Source: CAYYGL01 sp964471235 (lineage in GTDB: Bacteria; Calditrichota; Calditrichia; RBG-13-44-9; J075). Taken from it: 15,577 bases of DNA. The position numbers were made by a program, and so were the translations under genes. The stretch is from assembly GCA_964471235.1 (NCBI GenBank), contig CAYYGL010000113.1, positions 1 to 15,577 on the forward strand, given 5' to 3'. Below are positions 1 to 7,482 of this stretch, in pieces. Below the pieces are notes generated by a model. It did not search any database. It was given only the letters and a program-made list of their open reading frames with translations, and had not been told where the DNA came from. The first letter of the stretch is position 1. The number at the start of each line of letters is the position of its first letter.

Positions 1-139
1 TCTGCTAATATTGTTTTTTTGCTAAATAATACTTGTTGCATTTTTAGGGTTATAGTTACCAATTTTCACAAAAAAAAGCAAGTGACATTCGTGATTTTTT
101 CTGTGGGAAGCGGAAAAAAACCGCTCTCTAACCTTCTCA
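1..139. other. AT-rich intergenic stretch downstream of the ABC ATPase gene
   Basis: No convincing gene is visible. The stretch is rich in A and T runs. A 5-bp inverted repeat (AGCGG, seven A, CCGCT) lies at about 101-117, just past the stop of the minus-strand ATPase gene. Read on the minus strand, the loop is a run of U, but no U tract follows the second arm, so it is not a standard intrinsic terminator. The stretch may hold the 3' end of that transcript; if a partner permease gene exists, it lies beyond the left edge. Confidence 0.4.
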
Positions 140-1084
140 TTATTGTTCTTCTTCACGCAGGGGTAATTCCTTCACATACTTGTGATATACCTCCTCCAGC
201 TTACTTCGGGACCGCAGACGCTGAATTTGCCATCCTTTGCGGTTTATAAGGGAAATTACCTGCTGGAATTGTACCGGGGTGGTTGTGAGTTGCAACCGGA
301 CTTTATCGGGAAGTTGCTCTAAAATTTCGTATTGAATTTCCGGGAAACCGGTTAAATGATCGATAATCGCTGGATTGATATCGAATGTATAAACTTCCTC
401 GGGAATCCCGCTCAAATCAACTTTAGCCACTATTTTTCCCTCATGCAAAATGGCTACTTTTGTACAAAATGTTTCCACTTCCTCCAGATTGTGAGAAGCA
501 TAGACAATGGTTCTCTCAGGAATTTTATGAAGCAGGGTGTGGATTTCTTTTTGTCCTCCGGGGTCTAAACCGGACATGGGTTCATCCAACAACAAAATTT
601 TCGGGTCATGAATTAATGCCAGGCACAACTGCACCCGTTGAATCATTCCTTTGGAAAAATCGGTAATCAATGTATCGGAGACCGCGGTTAGTTCTGCCAT
701 CTGCAACAATTCCGGTATGCGAGAGGCTGCTTTCTCCCGTGGAATAGAAAACATATCTGCGGCCAATTCCAGTAGTTCCCGGGGGGTAAAATTTTCCAAC
801 CCCTCCTGCTTTTCGGGGATGAAGCCCATCCAGCGCCGGGCTCTTTCCAGATTTTCCTCTCCGCAAACTTTTATCGTTCCCGAGTCCGGTACCACAAAAT
901 TCAAAATTAACCGGAAAAGGGTGGTCTTCCCGGAACCATTGGCACCGATTAACCCCCACCGCTCCCCGGAAACCACCTCTAAATCCACTCCCCGTATCGC
1001 TGCTTGATCGGCATACGGGTAAGTTTTTCGAACTTTTCGAATTTCGATAATTGTGTCGGAGGTCTGTATTTCCTGCCCATTCAT
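140..1084 (-). CDS. ABC transporter ATP-binding protein
   Basis: This 314-residue protein is the ATP-hydrolysing subunit of an ABC transporter, acting on the cytoplasmic face of the inner membrane with a permease. The motifs seen, in order, are Walker A GANGSGKTT (residues 47-55), the signature FSKGMIQR (143-150, with SKG in place of the usual SGG), Walker B ILLLDEP (163-169), the D-loop SGLD and the switch histidine in YASHN (H198). About 95 residues follow the ATPase core; this is common in CcmA/DrrA/NatA-like exporter ATPases, where the tail acts in assembly or regulation. The substrate cannot be inferred. No permease gene is visible: the next gene upstream is divergent, and 139 bp of apparently non-coding DNA lie downstream. 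No clear Shine-Dalgarno precedes the ATG, so the transcript may be nearly leaderless or the start may be slightly wrong. The family call is firm and the export role is probable. Confidence 0.93.
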   Translation of the reverse strand: MNGQEIQTSDTIIEIRKVRKTYPYADQAAIRGVDLEVVSGERWGLIGANGSGKTTLFRLILNFVVPDSGTIKVCGEENLERARRWMGFIPEKQEGLENFTPRELLELAADMFSIPREKAASRIPELLQMAELTAVSDTLITDFSKGMIQRVQLCLALIHDPKILLLDEPMSGLDPGGQKEIHTLLHKIPERTIVYASHNLEEVETFCTKVAILHEGKIVAKVDLSGIPEEVYTFDINPAIIDHLTGFPEIQYEILEQLPDKVRLQLTTTPVQFQQVISLINRKGWQIQRLRSRSKLEEVYHKYVKELPLREEEQ

Positions 1085-1556
1085 AAGGTTTAATATTGGT
1101 CAACTTGTTAGATTCCAGCGTCTTTTGTACAAAAAGTTACAGAAATTTTGCAGAAAATCGAAGAGGTTTCTTATCCTTGATAAAAAATGCTTGCATTCTT
1201 ATCTGTAAATATTGATTTTTTAATGGCAACATTCCTCCCATCGCGGCGGGATACAGCCGAAATGACAGCCACATTAAACTTAACAAGCTATTCCTTCATT
1301 ATTAAAGTTGAACACCCGGATATTCCGGTTTTTTCTTCAGGGGAAAATACTCATCAGGCAATCCTTAAACATGAATATCTCGAACTTGTAGTAAGCGAAA
1401 CAACAGAAAGCAACTCAGATCGGAAAATAAATTTACAAAGATAATTCACAAGGGGAGGATTGGAAACTCCGGTAAGCCGAAGCATCCCGCCTTTCCCGTA
1501 TCACGTTTGCTGAATTGCTTTTCCTGTCGGTATTTCCGCAAGGTTCATCATCAGCA
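1085..1556. promoter_or_regulatory. Divergent intergenic region between the ABC ATPase gene and the plus-strand operon
   Basis: About 470 bp without a convincing gene should carry promoters for both directions. On the minus strand a TAACTTTTTG-like stretch (about 1125-1135) vaguely resembles the Bacteroidota -7 element TAnnTTTG, but no clear -33 partner was found. Near the plus-strand gene (about 1450-1494) the sequence can fold: AAGG and GGAT on the left pair with ATCC and CCTT on the right around a small CGG-TAAG-CCG hairpin. A strong Shine-Dalgarno-like AAGGGGAGG sits in the left arm but has no well-spaced start codon. I do not recognise a known riboswitch. An 85-codon open frame at 1187-1444 has no ribosome binding site or recognisable family and is not called. 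Confidence 0.35.
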
Positions 1557-2747
1557 ATGGCACCAAAAAATCTATCATCAATGCATACCCGCCAACAACA
1601 GAATTCCGGTATTGCCTATCCGGGTAAGAGCAGATATAGCAATCCTTATGTGGGAATTGACTGTCTATCTCTTCCGGCAAATTTTTCCGGCGCCGCATAC
1701 TATATCTATCATCTCACCCGGGAATTGCTCTGTCAGGCAAGAACATTTCCCCTGGCAATTTTTTCGACTCCCGAGCATGCCCGTCTTTTTGCACCATTTC
1801 TTCAGCCGGGAGATAAAATCGTGACGGTTCCGATTCGCAATCGCGCTGAAAAGCTATATTTTTACGAATATAAACTTCGGTCTTACTTATTGCGGGAACG
1901 GGTATCGCTTTTTTATGCAACCCATTACATCTGCCCCCCGCCCCACCCCGACTACAAATTGATCACTACCTTTCATGATATGGGATTTATCTTATATCCC
2001 CAATTTTACCCGTTGATTAAACGGATGTATTTCAGACTCCGGTTAAAGACCTTTCTACTGCGTTCCACCCATATTGTGGCGGTTTCCCGGAGTACTGCCG
2101 ACTCCATCCGACAGTGTTATCCGGATTTTCCAGCCGAAAGAATCAGTGTCATTTATCCCGGCACCGATCATGTATTGATAAGCGAAAGCAAATCGCCCCT
2201 CCCGCTCCATCCCCCCCCACCCTACCTGCTGGCGGTCAATTCCCTGGAAAAACGGAAAAACATTCCGTTCCTGATTCGCCTGTTTAATCATTTGAAAGCA
2301 GCTTACCGGCTCCCCCATCAGCTATTGTTGGTTGGAACTCCGTCAAACGGCTACCGGCAAATACGGAATGAAATAAGTCAATCTCCATACCGGAACGATA
2401 TTGTTTACAGTGGATACCTGCCGGAGGCTTATTTGAATTTTTACTATCGGAAAAGCGACTTTTTCGTCAACACCTCCCAATATGAAGGGTTCGGATTTAC
2501 CCCGTTTGAAGCAATTCAGCACAACTGCCCGGCATTCTTATATCAAAACAATACCGTGGAAGAAATCATTGGCGAGCATTCTTATGTTTTTGATACCTTT
2601 TCAGTGACCGAGTGGGCAGACACTATTTACCGGGAATACCAGGATAATTTTCGAAATAGAATTCATAAAAAGGAAATTTCGCATTTGACATGGGAAAAGT
2701 CCGCCCGACAAACGATTCGCCTGTTTCAACATTTGCTAACATCCTGA
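1557..2747 (+). CDS. GT4-like glycosyltransferase (GT-B fold)
   Basis: Probably transfers a sugar from a nucleotide-sugar donor to an unknown acceptor at the cytoplasmic face of the membrane. With the ATG at 1557 the protein has 396 residues. The N-terminal domain opens with VGIDC and a 'FSGAAYY' stretch typical of GT-B enzymes, followed by a 'FHDMGF' segment. The donor-binding half contains 'AVNSLEKRKNIPFLI' and the E-x7-E motif EGFGFTPFE (E310 and E318), which places it with retaining GT4-type enzymes. No signal peptide or transmembrane helix is seen. The start is uncertain: TTG 1515, ATG 1557 and ATG 1581 are all in frame, and only a weak AAGG lies 13 nt before 1557; homology begins near residue 32. 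It is the first gene of a six-gene operon; the next gene starts 14 nt after its stop. A run of eight C near 2210 lies inside the reading frame. Confidence 0.85.
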   Translation: MAPKNLSSMHTRQQQNSGIAYPGKSRYSNPYVGIDCLSLPANFSGAAYYIYHLTRELLCQARTFPLAIFSTPEHARLFAPFLQPGDKIVTVPIRNRAEKLYFYEYKLRSYLLRERVSLFYATHYICPPPHPDYKLITTFHDMGFILYPQFYPLIKRMYFRLRLKTFLLRSTHIVAVSRSTADSIRQCYPDFPAERISVIYPGTDHVLISESKSPLPLHPPPPYLLAVNSLEKRKNIPFLIRLFNHLKAAYRLPHQLLLVGTPSNGYRQIRNEISQSPYRNDIVYSGYLPEAYLNFYYRKSDFFVNTSQYEGFGFTPFEAIQHNCPAFLYQNNTVEEIIGEHSYVFDTFSVTEWADTIYREYQDNFRNRIHKKEISHLTWEKSARQTIRLFQHLLTS

Positions 2748-2753
2748 AGGGAG
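2747..2753 (+). promoter_or_regulatory. Ribosome binding site that decides the TTG start of the next gene
   Basis: AAGGGAG lies 8 nt before TTG 2762 and begins at the last base of the glycosyltransferase stop codon. It favours the TTG over the in-frame ATG at 2690, which would force a 58-bp overlap with the glycosyltransferase gene and has no comparable site. Confidence 0.65.
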
Positions 2754-2761
2754 ACCATCAC

Positions 2762-3610
2762 TTGCATCAAGAAGAAATTTTAACCACTGTTCAGATAGCC
2801 CATTTTTTTGAGAGCGCTTTTACGGAGGAACAGGTTTATAAATTCTTAAGATTAAAAATAACTTTTTCGGAATACCTCCGGGTTTTAGAAGAATTGGAAG
2901 CCGCCGGAAAGCTGTTTCGGGTTAAGAATGTTGTATTCTGCCAGGGATATGAGGAGGTTTATCTACAAAAAAGAGAATGGAGTCGTCGCTTATTCCGGAA
3001 GCATCGAAAAATTTTATGGTTACTGGTTAGACTGCCCTGGGTGAAATTTGTGGCGTTGACCGGCGCAAATGCCTTCGAGTCGTGTCGTGAACAGGATGAT
3101 ATTGATTTGTTTTTCATTACCAGTGCAAACAGGCTGTGGATCTGTTATTTATTGATTGTGCTTATTACGAAATTGTTACGAAAAAGACCTCTCCTTTGCC
3201 TTAATTATGCAGTGGATGAACATCATCTTCAAATTCCGGAAAAAAATTATTATACCGCGGTACAGATTGTTCAGATGCTACCACTGGTAAAACATCCCCT
3301 GCATCAGGAGATACTGCGTCAGAATTCCTGGATTTTCGAATTCTTACCAAATGCCCATTCCGAACCGTTGACAGTTCCATACTACCTGTTAAAACACAAA
3401 CCGGGGAAACGGTTTTTATTTTTTAACTGGATGACCCGCCTCAATCGTTTGATTTACAGACTTTACGCTCGACGATTGGCAAAAAAGTTTCCCGACCAGT
3501 TCGGAGAAGGAATTGTCCTTTCCGAAGGGCGGGCAAAATTAAACAAGGTTGATCACCGGGATATTTATTCCGAAATTCATCGGCAAATTGAAAAGCAGGT
3601 CATGGTATGA
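2762..3610 (+). CDS. Nucleotidyltransferase-like protein with N-terminal helical domain
   Basis: A 282-residue cytoplasmic protein. Residues 1-65 look like a winged-helix-type domain (TEEQVYKFL, then 'VLEELEAAGKLFRV'). Residues about 95-130 carry the core of a Pol beta-type nucleotidyltransferase fold: 'VALTGANAFESCREQDDIDLF', with candidate metal ligands D113 and D115. The usual Gly-Ser before the acidic pair is Gly-Ala here. A hydrophobic helix (about 124-137) follows. Proteins of this layout recur as 'nucleotidyltransferase domain' proteins in lipid or glycan gene clusters, but I know of no assigned substrate. It sits 14 nt after the glycosyltransferase gene and shares an ATGA overlap with the radical SAM gene downstream, implying translational coupling. 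An upstream ATG at 2690 would add 24 residues but is less likely. The gene is more AT-rich than its downstream neighbour. Whether it is catalytically active is uncertain. Confidence 0.72.
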   Translation: MHQEEILTTVQIAHFFESAFTEEQVYKFLRLKITFSEYLRVLEELEAAGKLFRVKNVVFCQGYEEVYLQKREWSRRLFRKHRKILWLLVRLPWVKFVALTGANAFESCREQDDIDLFFITSANRLWICYLLIVLITKLLRKRPLLCLNYAVDEHHLQIPEKNYYTAVQIVQMLPLVKHPLHQEILRQNSWIFEFLPNAHSEPLTVPYYLLKHKPGKRFLFFNWMTRLNRLIYRLYARRLAKKFPDQFGEGIVLSEGRAKLNKVDHRDIYSEIHRQIEKQVMV

Positions 3611-5040
3611 AAATATTCGTCTCCCATTCCTATTTTTTAAACCGTGATCCCAAGGAAGCCGCCACCCAAAAGCCCTACCCTCCCCTGGCGTCCATTACCC
3701 TGCTCGCCTGGATTCAGCAAGAATTGGGATTGGAAGCTGAGTTTTACGATGTGATGTTCGATGCCACAACCGAAGGGCTGATTGATGCCATTCAGGAGTA
3801 CCAGCCGGATGTTTTTATCCTGTATGATGATGACTTCAATTTTCTCACCAAGATGTGTCTGGAAAACATGCGGGAAGCGATTTTCGAGGTGCTGGCAAAG
3901 GCGCCGAAAAACGGGTTGTTCATCGCTCACGGCTCCGATGCGTCGGACCAGGCGGAAAAATATCTCAACGCCGGATTTGATGTGGTTGTTCATCGCAACG
4001 CCGAAAAAACAATCCTGGATATCCTCCGCAATTACTTACGTGCTCCCACCCCGGAAGCATACGAACACCTGAATGGGGTCTCGTTTCTCCGCCGTGGAGA
4101 ACTCATTCAAAATCCGCAAAACAAAATCCATGTTCCGCTGGAAAACGCCCCGTTGCCAGCATGGGAAAAGTTGGATTTAACCCCGTACCGGAAAATGTGG
4201 CAAAACAGGCATGGGTATTTTTCCATCAATATGTCCACCTCGCACGGCTGCCCGTACCGATGCAACTGGTGCGCCAAGCCACTCTACGGCAGGACCTATA
4301 AAGCCATACCCGCCCGGCGTGCCGCTGAGGAAGTGAACTACCTGGCTTCGGTATTGAAAGCCGACCATATCTGGATGACCGATGATATTTTCGGGTTAAA
4401 ACCGGGCTGGTTGACGACGTTTGCCGATGAGCTGGAAAAACTGAAAGTGAAACTCCCCTATAAATGCCAAAACCGGGCAGATTTGATTACCGAGGAGCGG
4501 ACCGATGAGTTGGCGCGTTCCGGCTGTCAGGAAGTGTGGCTGGGGGTGGAATCCGGTTCGCAGCGGATATTGGACGCTATGGAAAAAGATGAAACCATCG
4601 GGCAAATCCGGGAAGCAAGGCGCCGGTTAAAAGCCCGGGGGATTGAGGTGGGCTTTTTCCTCCAATATGGCTATCTGGGCGAGGAATATTCGGACATCCG
4701 GAAAACGTTGCGGTTGGTAAAGGAGTGTCAACCGGATCACATCGGCATATCCGTCTCCTATCCTTTGAAGGAGACCCCGTTTTATGAGAAAGTAGCAGCC
4801 CGGATGGGCGATAAGCACAATTGGTCCGACAGCGGCGACCTGGCGTTGATGTACCGCGGAACTTATCATCCGGATTTTTACCGGGCACTGCACCGATTCA
4901 CGCACCACTATTTTGGTTTCATCTCTTTGTTTAAGCCACAGCCGGTAAAAAAGATTGCCCGGCGTCTGGCTGCCCAATCCCGCCACATACCGGGAATGAT
5001 AAAATATCGTATCAAGATGCAACAGTATTTGAAGGTCTGA
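3607..5040 (+). CDS. B12-binding-type radical SAM enzyme (first paralogue)
   Basis: A 477-residue member of the B12-binding/radical SAM superfamily (BchE and P-methylase type). Such enzymes use a [4Fe-4S] cluster to cleave S-adenosylmethionine and, with cobalamin, often methylate or rearrange unactivated carbons. Residues 1-140 form the Rossmann-like B12-type domain, opening with 'KPYPPLAS'. The cluster motif CPYRCNWC supplies C215, C219 and C222. 'GVESGSQRIL' (E315) and 'GYLGEE' mark the rest of the radical SAM barrel, with a helical tail after about residue 400. The B12 domain is degenerate: the glycine-rich GGPD and GEGE elements of the paralogue at 6094 are HGSDAS (108-113) and HRNAEKT (129-135) here, so cobalamin binding is doubtful. 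The product and substrate are unknown. Its start overlaps the previous stop by four bases. The family assignment is firm. Confidence 0.9.
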   Translation: MKIFVSHSYFLNRDPKEAATQKPYPPLASITLLAWIQQELGLEAEFYDVMFDATTEGLIDAIQEYQPDVFILYDDDFNFLTKMCLENMREAIFEVLAKAPKNGLFIAHGSDASDQAEKYLNAGFDVVVHRNAEKTILDILRNYLRAPTPEAYEHLNGVSFLRRGELIQNPQNKIHVPLENAPLPAWEKLDLTPYRKMWQNRHGYFSINMSTSHGCPYRCNWCAKPLYGRTYKAIPARRAAEEVNYLASVLKADHIWMTDDIFGLKPGWLTTFADELEKLKVKLPYKCQNRADLITEERTDELARSGCQEVWLGVESGSQRILDAMEKDETIGQIREARRRLKARGIEVGFFLQYGYLGEEYSDIRKTLRLVKECQPDHIGISVSYPLKETPFYEKVAARMGDKHNWSDSGDLALMYRGTYHPDFYRALHRFTHHYFGFISLFKPQPVKKIARRLAAQSRHIPGMIKYRIKMQQYLKV

Positions 5041-5061
5041 AACCAAAATGACGGAGTTCTC

Positions 5062-6087
5062 ATGGGGATGACACTGGATACCTTGTGGAAAAAGATCCTC
5101 ACCGAACTGTTCCCGGATTTCCTGGCGTTCTATTTTCCGGAAATTCATGCCGATATTGATTTCTCCCGGGGATATGTGTTTCTGGAAAAAGAACTTCAGA
5201 AAATCATGAAAAGAAGCCTGGTTGGCAAAAAAATTGTCGATAAGCTGGTGAAAGTCTATCTGAGAGACGGAGCCGAGAAATGGCTGTTGATTCATATCGA
5301 AATTCAGGGCTACCCGGAGGAAAAATTTACCGAGCGGATGTATACTTACAATTACCGAATCTTCGATCTCTATCGACGGGAAGTTATCAGCCTGGCAGTG
5401 TTAACTGATGATGACGAGAAATATCGCCCGGATGAATTTCGGATTTCCCGATGGGGGTTTCGGCTCATTTTTCAATTCCCAATCGTAAAATTGATTGACT
5501 TTCGCTCTCAATGGTCGCAACTTCAGAAGAGTGAAAATCCCTTTGCGTTTATTACCAGTGCTTTCTTAAAAACGCTGGAAACCAAAGGGAATGATAAAGA
5601 ACGGTATAGCTGGAAAAAATATTTCGTAAAAGCGTTATATGAGCAAGGCCTGGACCGGGCAACGATCTGGTCGGTTTATACCTTTATCGACTGGATGATG
5701 CAGTTGCCGGAAGCATTGGAAGAAAAGTTATATAAAGAGACACATGAAATAGAGGAGGAAACGGATATGCCGTTGTTGTCTATTGCCGAAAAAAGGGGGA
5801 AAAAGAAAGGCATAAAAGAGGGCATTGAAAAAGGAATAGAGAAAGGAATTAAGAAAGGGATTCAGAAAGGGATTGAGCAGGGAAAAATTCAAGGATTAAT
5901 ATCCGGTTTACAACAAGCAATTTTGGATATCATCGAAATTAAGTTTGGGGAACCGGAAAGTGACCTTCGGGAAAAGATTTTGACCATCCGTGATGCGGAG
6001 AAATTGGAACAATTGCGCGAACAGTTGAAGAAATCCCAATCACCGGATGAAGCACGGGATCTCATCGAAACCATTCTTACCCAGTAA
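5062..6087 (+). CDS. Rpn/PD-(D/E)XK nuclease-like transposase-family protein
   Basis: A 341-residue protein of the Rpn (recombination-promoting nuclease) and DUF4351-like group, which shares the PD-(D/E)XK nuclease fold. The candidate active site is D60 in 'VDKLVKV' followed by E80-x-Q82 in 'LLIHIEIQGY'; E-x-Q instead of E-x-K is usual in this group. The C-terminal part has six Gly-Ile-x-x units (residues 250-273) that likely form a charged helix or coiled coil, then a leucine-rich helical end ('REQLKKSQSP'). E. coli Rpn proteins cut DNA and promote RecA-independent recombination; whether this one does is inference. The ATG at 5062 has GGAG five nt upstream. It sits 21 nt after one radical SAM gene and 6 nt before its paralogue, so it is co-transcribed. 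No inverted repeats or target duplications were seen at its edges. The gene looks intact. Confidence 0.85.
   Translation: MGMTLDTLWKKILTELFPDFLAFYFPEIHADIDFSRGYVFLEKELQKIMKRSLVGKKIVDKLVKVYLRDGAEKWLLIHIEIQGYPEEKFTERMYTYNYRIFDLYRREVISLAVLTDDDEKYRPDEFRISRWGFRLIFQFPIVKLIDFRSQWSQLQKSENPFAFITSAFLKTLETKGNDKERYSWKKYFVKALYEQGLDRATIWSVYTFIDWMMQLPEALEEKLYKETHEIEEETDMPLLSIAEKRGKKKGIKEGIEKGIEKGIKKGIQKGIEQGKIQGLISGLQQAILDIIEIKFGEPESDLREKILTIRDAEKLEQLREQLKKSQSPDEARDLIETILTQ
5809..5880 (+). repeat. Degenerate 12-bp tandem repeat inside the Rpn-like gene
   Basis: Six head-to-tail 12-bp units of the form GG(A/C/G)AT(A/T)(A/G/C)A(A/G)(A/C)A(A/G) encode Gly-Ile-x-x, where x is mostly Lys, Glu or Gln. Such Gly-Ile-Glu-Lys arrays are common near the C-terminus of Rpn-like proteins. 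They may change in copy number by slippage. Confidence 0.8.
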
Positions 6088-6093
6088 TTCAGC

Positions 6094-7482
6094 ATGAAGT
6101 TGATTTTAACCCACACCTATTTTTTATCCGAAGACGAGCACGAAAAACAGATCATGAAGCCCTATCCCCCATTGGGATTGTTATACCTCTCTGCATTCCT
6201 GAAACGACATGATGTGGAGGTGGAGGTGTATGATACCACCTTTTCCACTTATCCAGCCCTGATTGATTATCTGGAAGAGAAACAGCCGGATATCCTGGGA
6301 ATCCATTGCAATTTGCTCACCAAATACAACGTGCTGAAGCTGATTCGTTTCTGCCGGGAGCATGGGATTATCTCCATCCTGGGAGGACCGGATGCTTCCA
6401 CACAAGTGAGGGAATTTCTGAACTATGGAGCAGATATCGTCATCTCCGGTGAGGGGGAGGACCCGCTGCTTGCCGTGCTGAAACGCCTGAGAACGCATGA
6501 CATCCATGCGCTGCACGATATTCCCAACGTTTCGTTTATTGACAAAGGGGGGGAAATTGTTCAAAACTGTCGTCAGGTAAGTCGTCGACACCTGGACGAC
6601 TATCCTTTTCCGGATCGGGAAGCAATTGATTTACAGCAATACCTGAATACCTGGGAACAGCATCACGGGCAGCGTTCCGTTTCATTGATTACTGCCCGGG
6701 GATGTGCTTTCACCTGCAAGTGGTGCAGCCATTCCGTATACGGCTGGACCCATCGACGGCGGCGGCCGGAGAAGGTGGTGGCGGAAATTCAGGAAATTAT
6801 TGAAAAATATCAACCCACCCACCTCTGGTATGCCGACGACGTATTTACAGTAAACAAACGGTGGTTAACAAAATTTCATGGAATGATGACCGAGGCCGGT
6901 ATCCACCTCCCCTTTGAATGCATTGCCCGGGCGGATAAAATAGATGAAGATGTGGTGCGGATTTTGAAAGACCTGGGGTGCTACCGGGTGTGGTTTGGTG
7001 CGGAGTCCGGCAGCCAGCGTATTTTGAATGCCATGTCGCGCGGGGTCACCACGGAACAAATCGCCAACGCCACCCGCTGGTGTCAACAATACGGGCTTCA
7101 GGCAGGCTACTTTGTGATGTTTGGTTACCCGGGTGAAGAATTATCGGATATTTATCAAACCATCGAATTTGTGCGCGACCAGCAGCCGGATATGTATTTG
7201 ACCACCGTGGCTTACCCGCTTCGGGGGACGAAAATGTATGAGGAGTTTCATTCCCGCATCATTTATACCAATGGCTGGGAATCCCATTTACAGCGGGAAC
7301 TGGAAATACAAGACCGCTTCCCGCGCGAACTGTATCATTTCGCTATCAAAAAATTAGCCAGCGAATACCGCATCCGGCAACTGCACCGTCTCCGGCAGCA
7401 GCCCTTCAAAAGAATTTATCACCGGCTGCGCTCCGTATATTGCAGTATGAAAATCCAACAGCTATCCCGTTACCATACATGA
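6094..7482 (+). CDS. B12-binding-type radical SAM enzyme (second paralogue)
   Basis: A 462-residue paralogue of the enzyme at 3607; both begin 'MK....H.YFL..D' and then KPYPPL. Its B12-binding domain keeps the usual family elements: 'ILGGPDAS' (95-102) and 'ISGEGE' (117-122). The radical SAM cluster motif CAFTCKWC gives C204, C208 and C211; 'GAESGSQRIL' (E304) and 'GYPGEELSDI' follow, and a basic helical tail ends the protein. Family members catalyse cobalamin-dependent radical methylations, ring contractions or oxidative cyclisations; the substrate cannot be read from sequence. The DxHxxG motif of methionine synthase is absent, as is normal in this superfamily. No good Shine-Dalgarno is visible, so translation probably depends on coupling to the gene ending 6 nt upstream. 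Its stop overlaps the next start as ATGA. Confidence 0.92.
   Translation: MKLILTHTYFLSEDEHEKQIMKPYPPLGLLYLSAFLKRHDVEVEVYDTTFSTYPALIDYLEEKQPDILGIHCNLLTKYNVLKLIRFCREHGIISILGGPDASTQVREFLNYGADIVISGEGEDPLLAVLKRLRTHDIHALHDIPNVSFIDKGGEIVQNCRQVSRRHLDDYPFPDREAIDLQQYLNTWEQHHGQRSVSLITARGCAFTCKWCSHSVYGWTHRRRRPEKVVAEIQEIIEKYQPTHLWYADDVFTVNKRWLTKFHGMMTEAGIHLPFECIARADKIDEDVVRILKDLGCYRVWFGAESGSQRILNAMSRGVTTEQIANATRWCQQYGLQAGYFVMFGYPGEELSDIYQTIEFVRDQQPDMYLTTVAYPLRGTKMYEEFHSRIIYTNGWESHLQRELEIQDRFPRELYHFAIKKLASEYRIRQLHRLRQQPFKRIYHRLRSVYCSMKIQQLSRYHT

Noticed and set aside
101..117. AGCGG-A7-CCGCT inverted repeat as terminator of the ABC ATPase gene
   Set aside because: Only a 5-bp stem and no U tract after the second arm on the minus strand.
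606..1103. A 165-codon minus-strand frame overlapping the ABC ATPase gene
   Set aside because: It is an alternate frame of the ATPase gene, whose Walker and signature motifs are intact.
1187..1444. An 85-codon open frame between the ABC ATPase and glycosyltransferase genes
   Set aside because: No ribosome binding site at either ATG (1187 or 1223), no recognisable motif and atypical composition; better explained as chance in an AT-rich spacer.
4627..5295. A 222-codon minus-strand frame across the radical SAM/Rpn junction
   Set aside because: It is antisense to two well-supported genes and shows no family pattern; a shadow frame.
5041..6093. Transposon ends or target-site duplication around the Rpn-like gene
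   Set aside because: The 21-nt and 6-nt flanks show no matching direct or inverted repeats.
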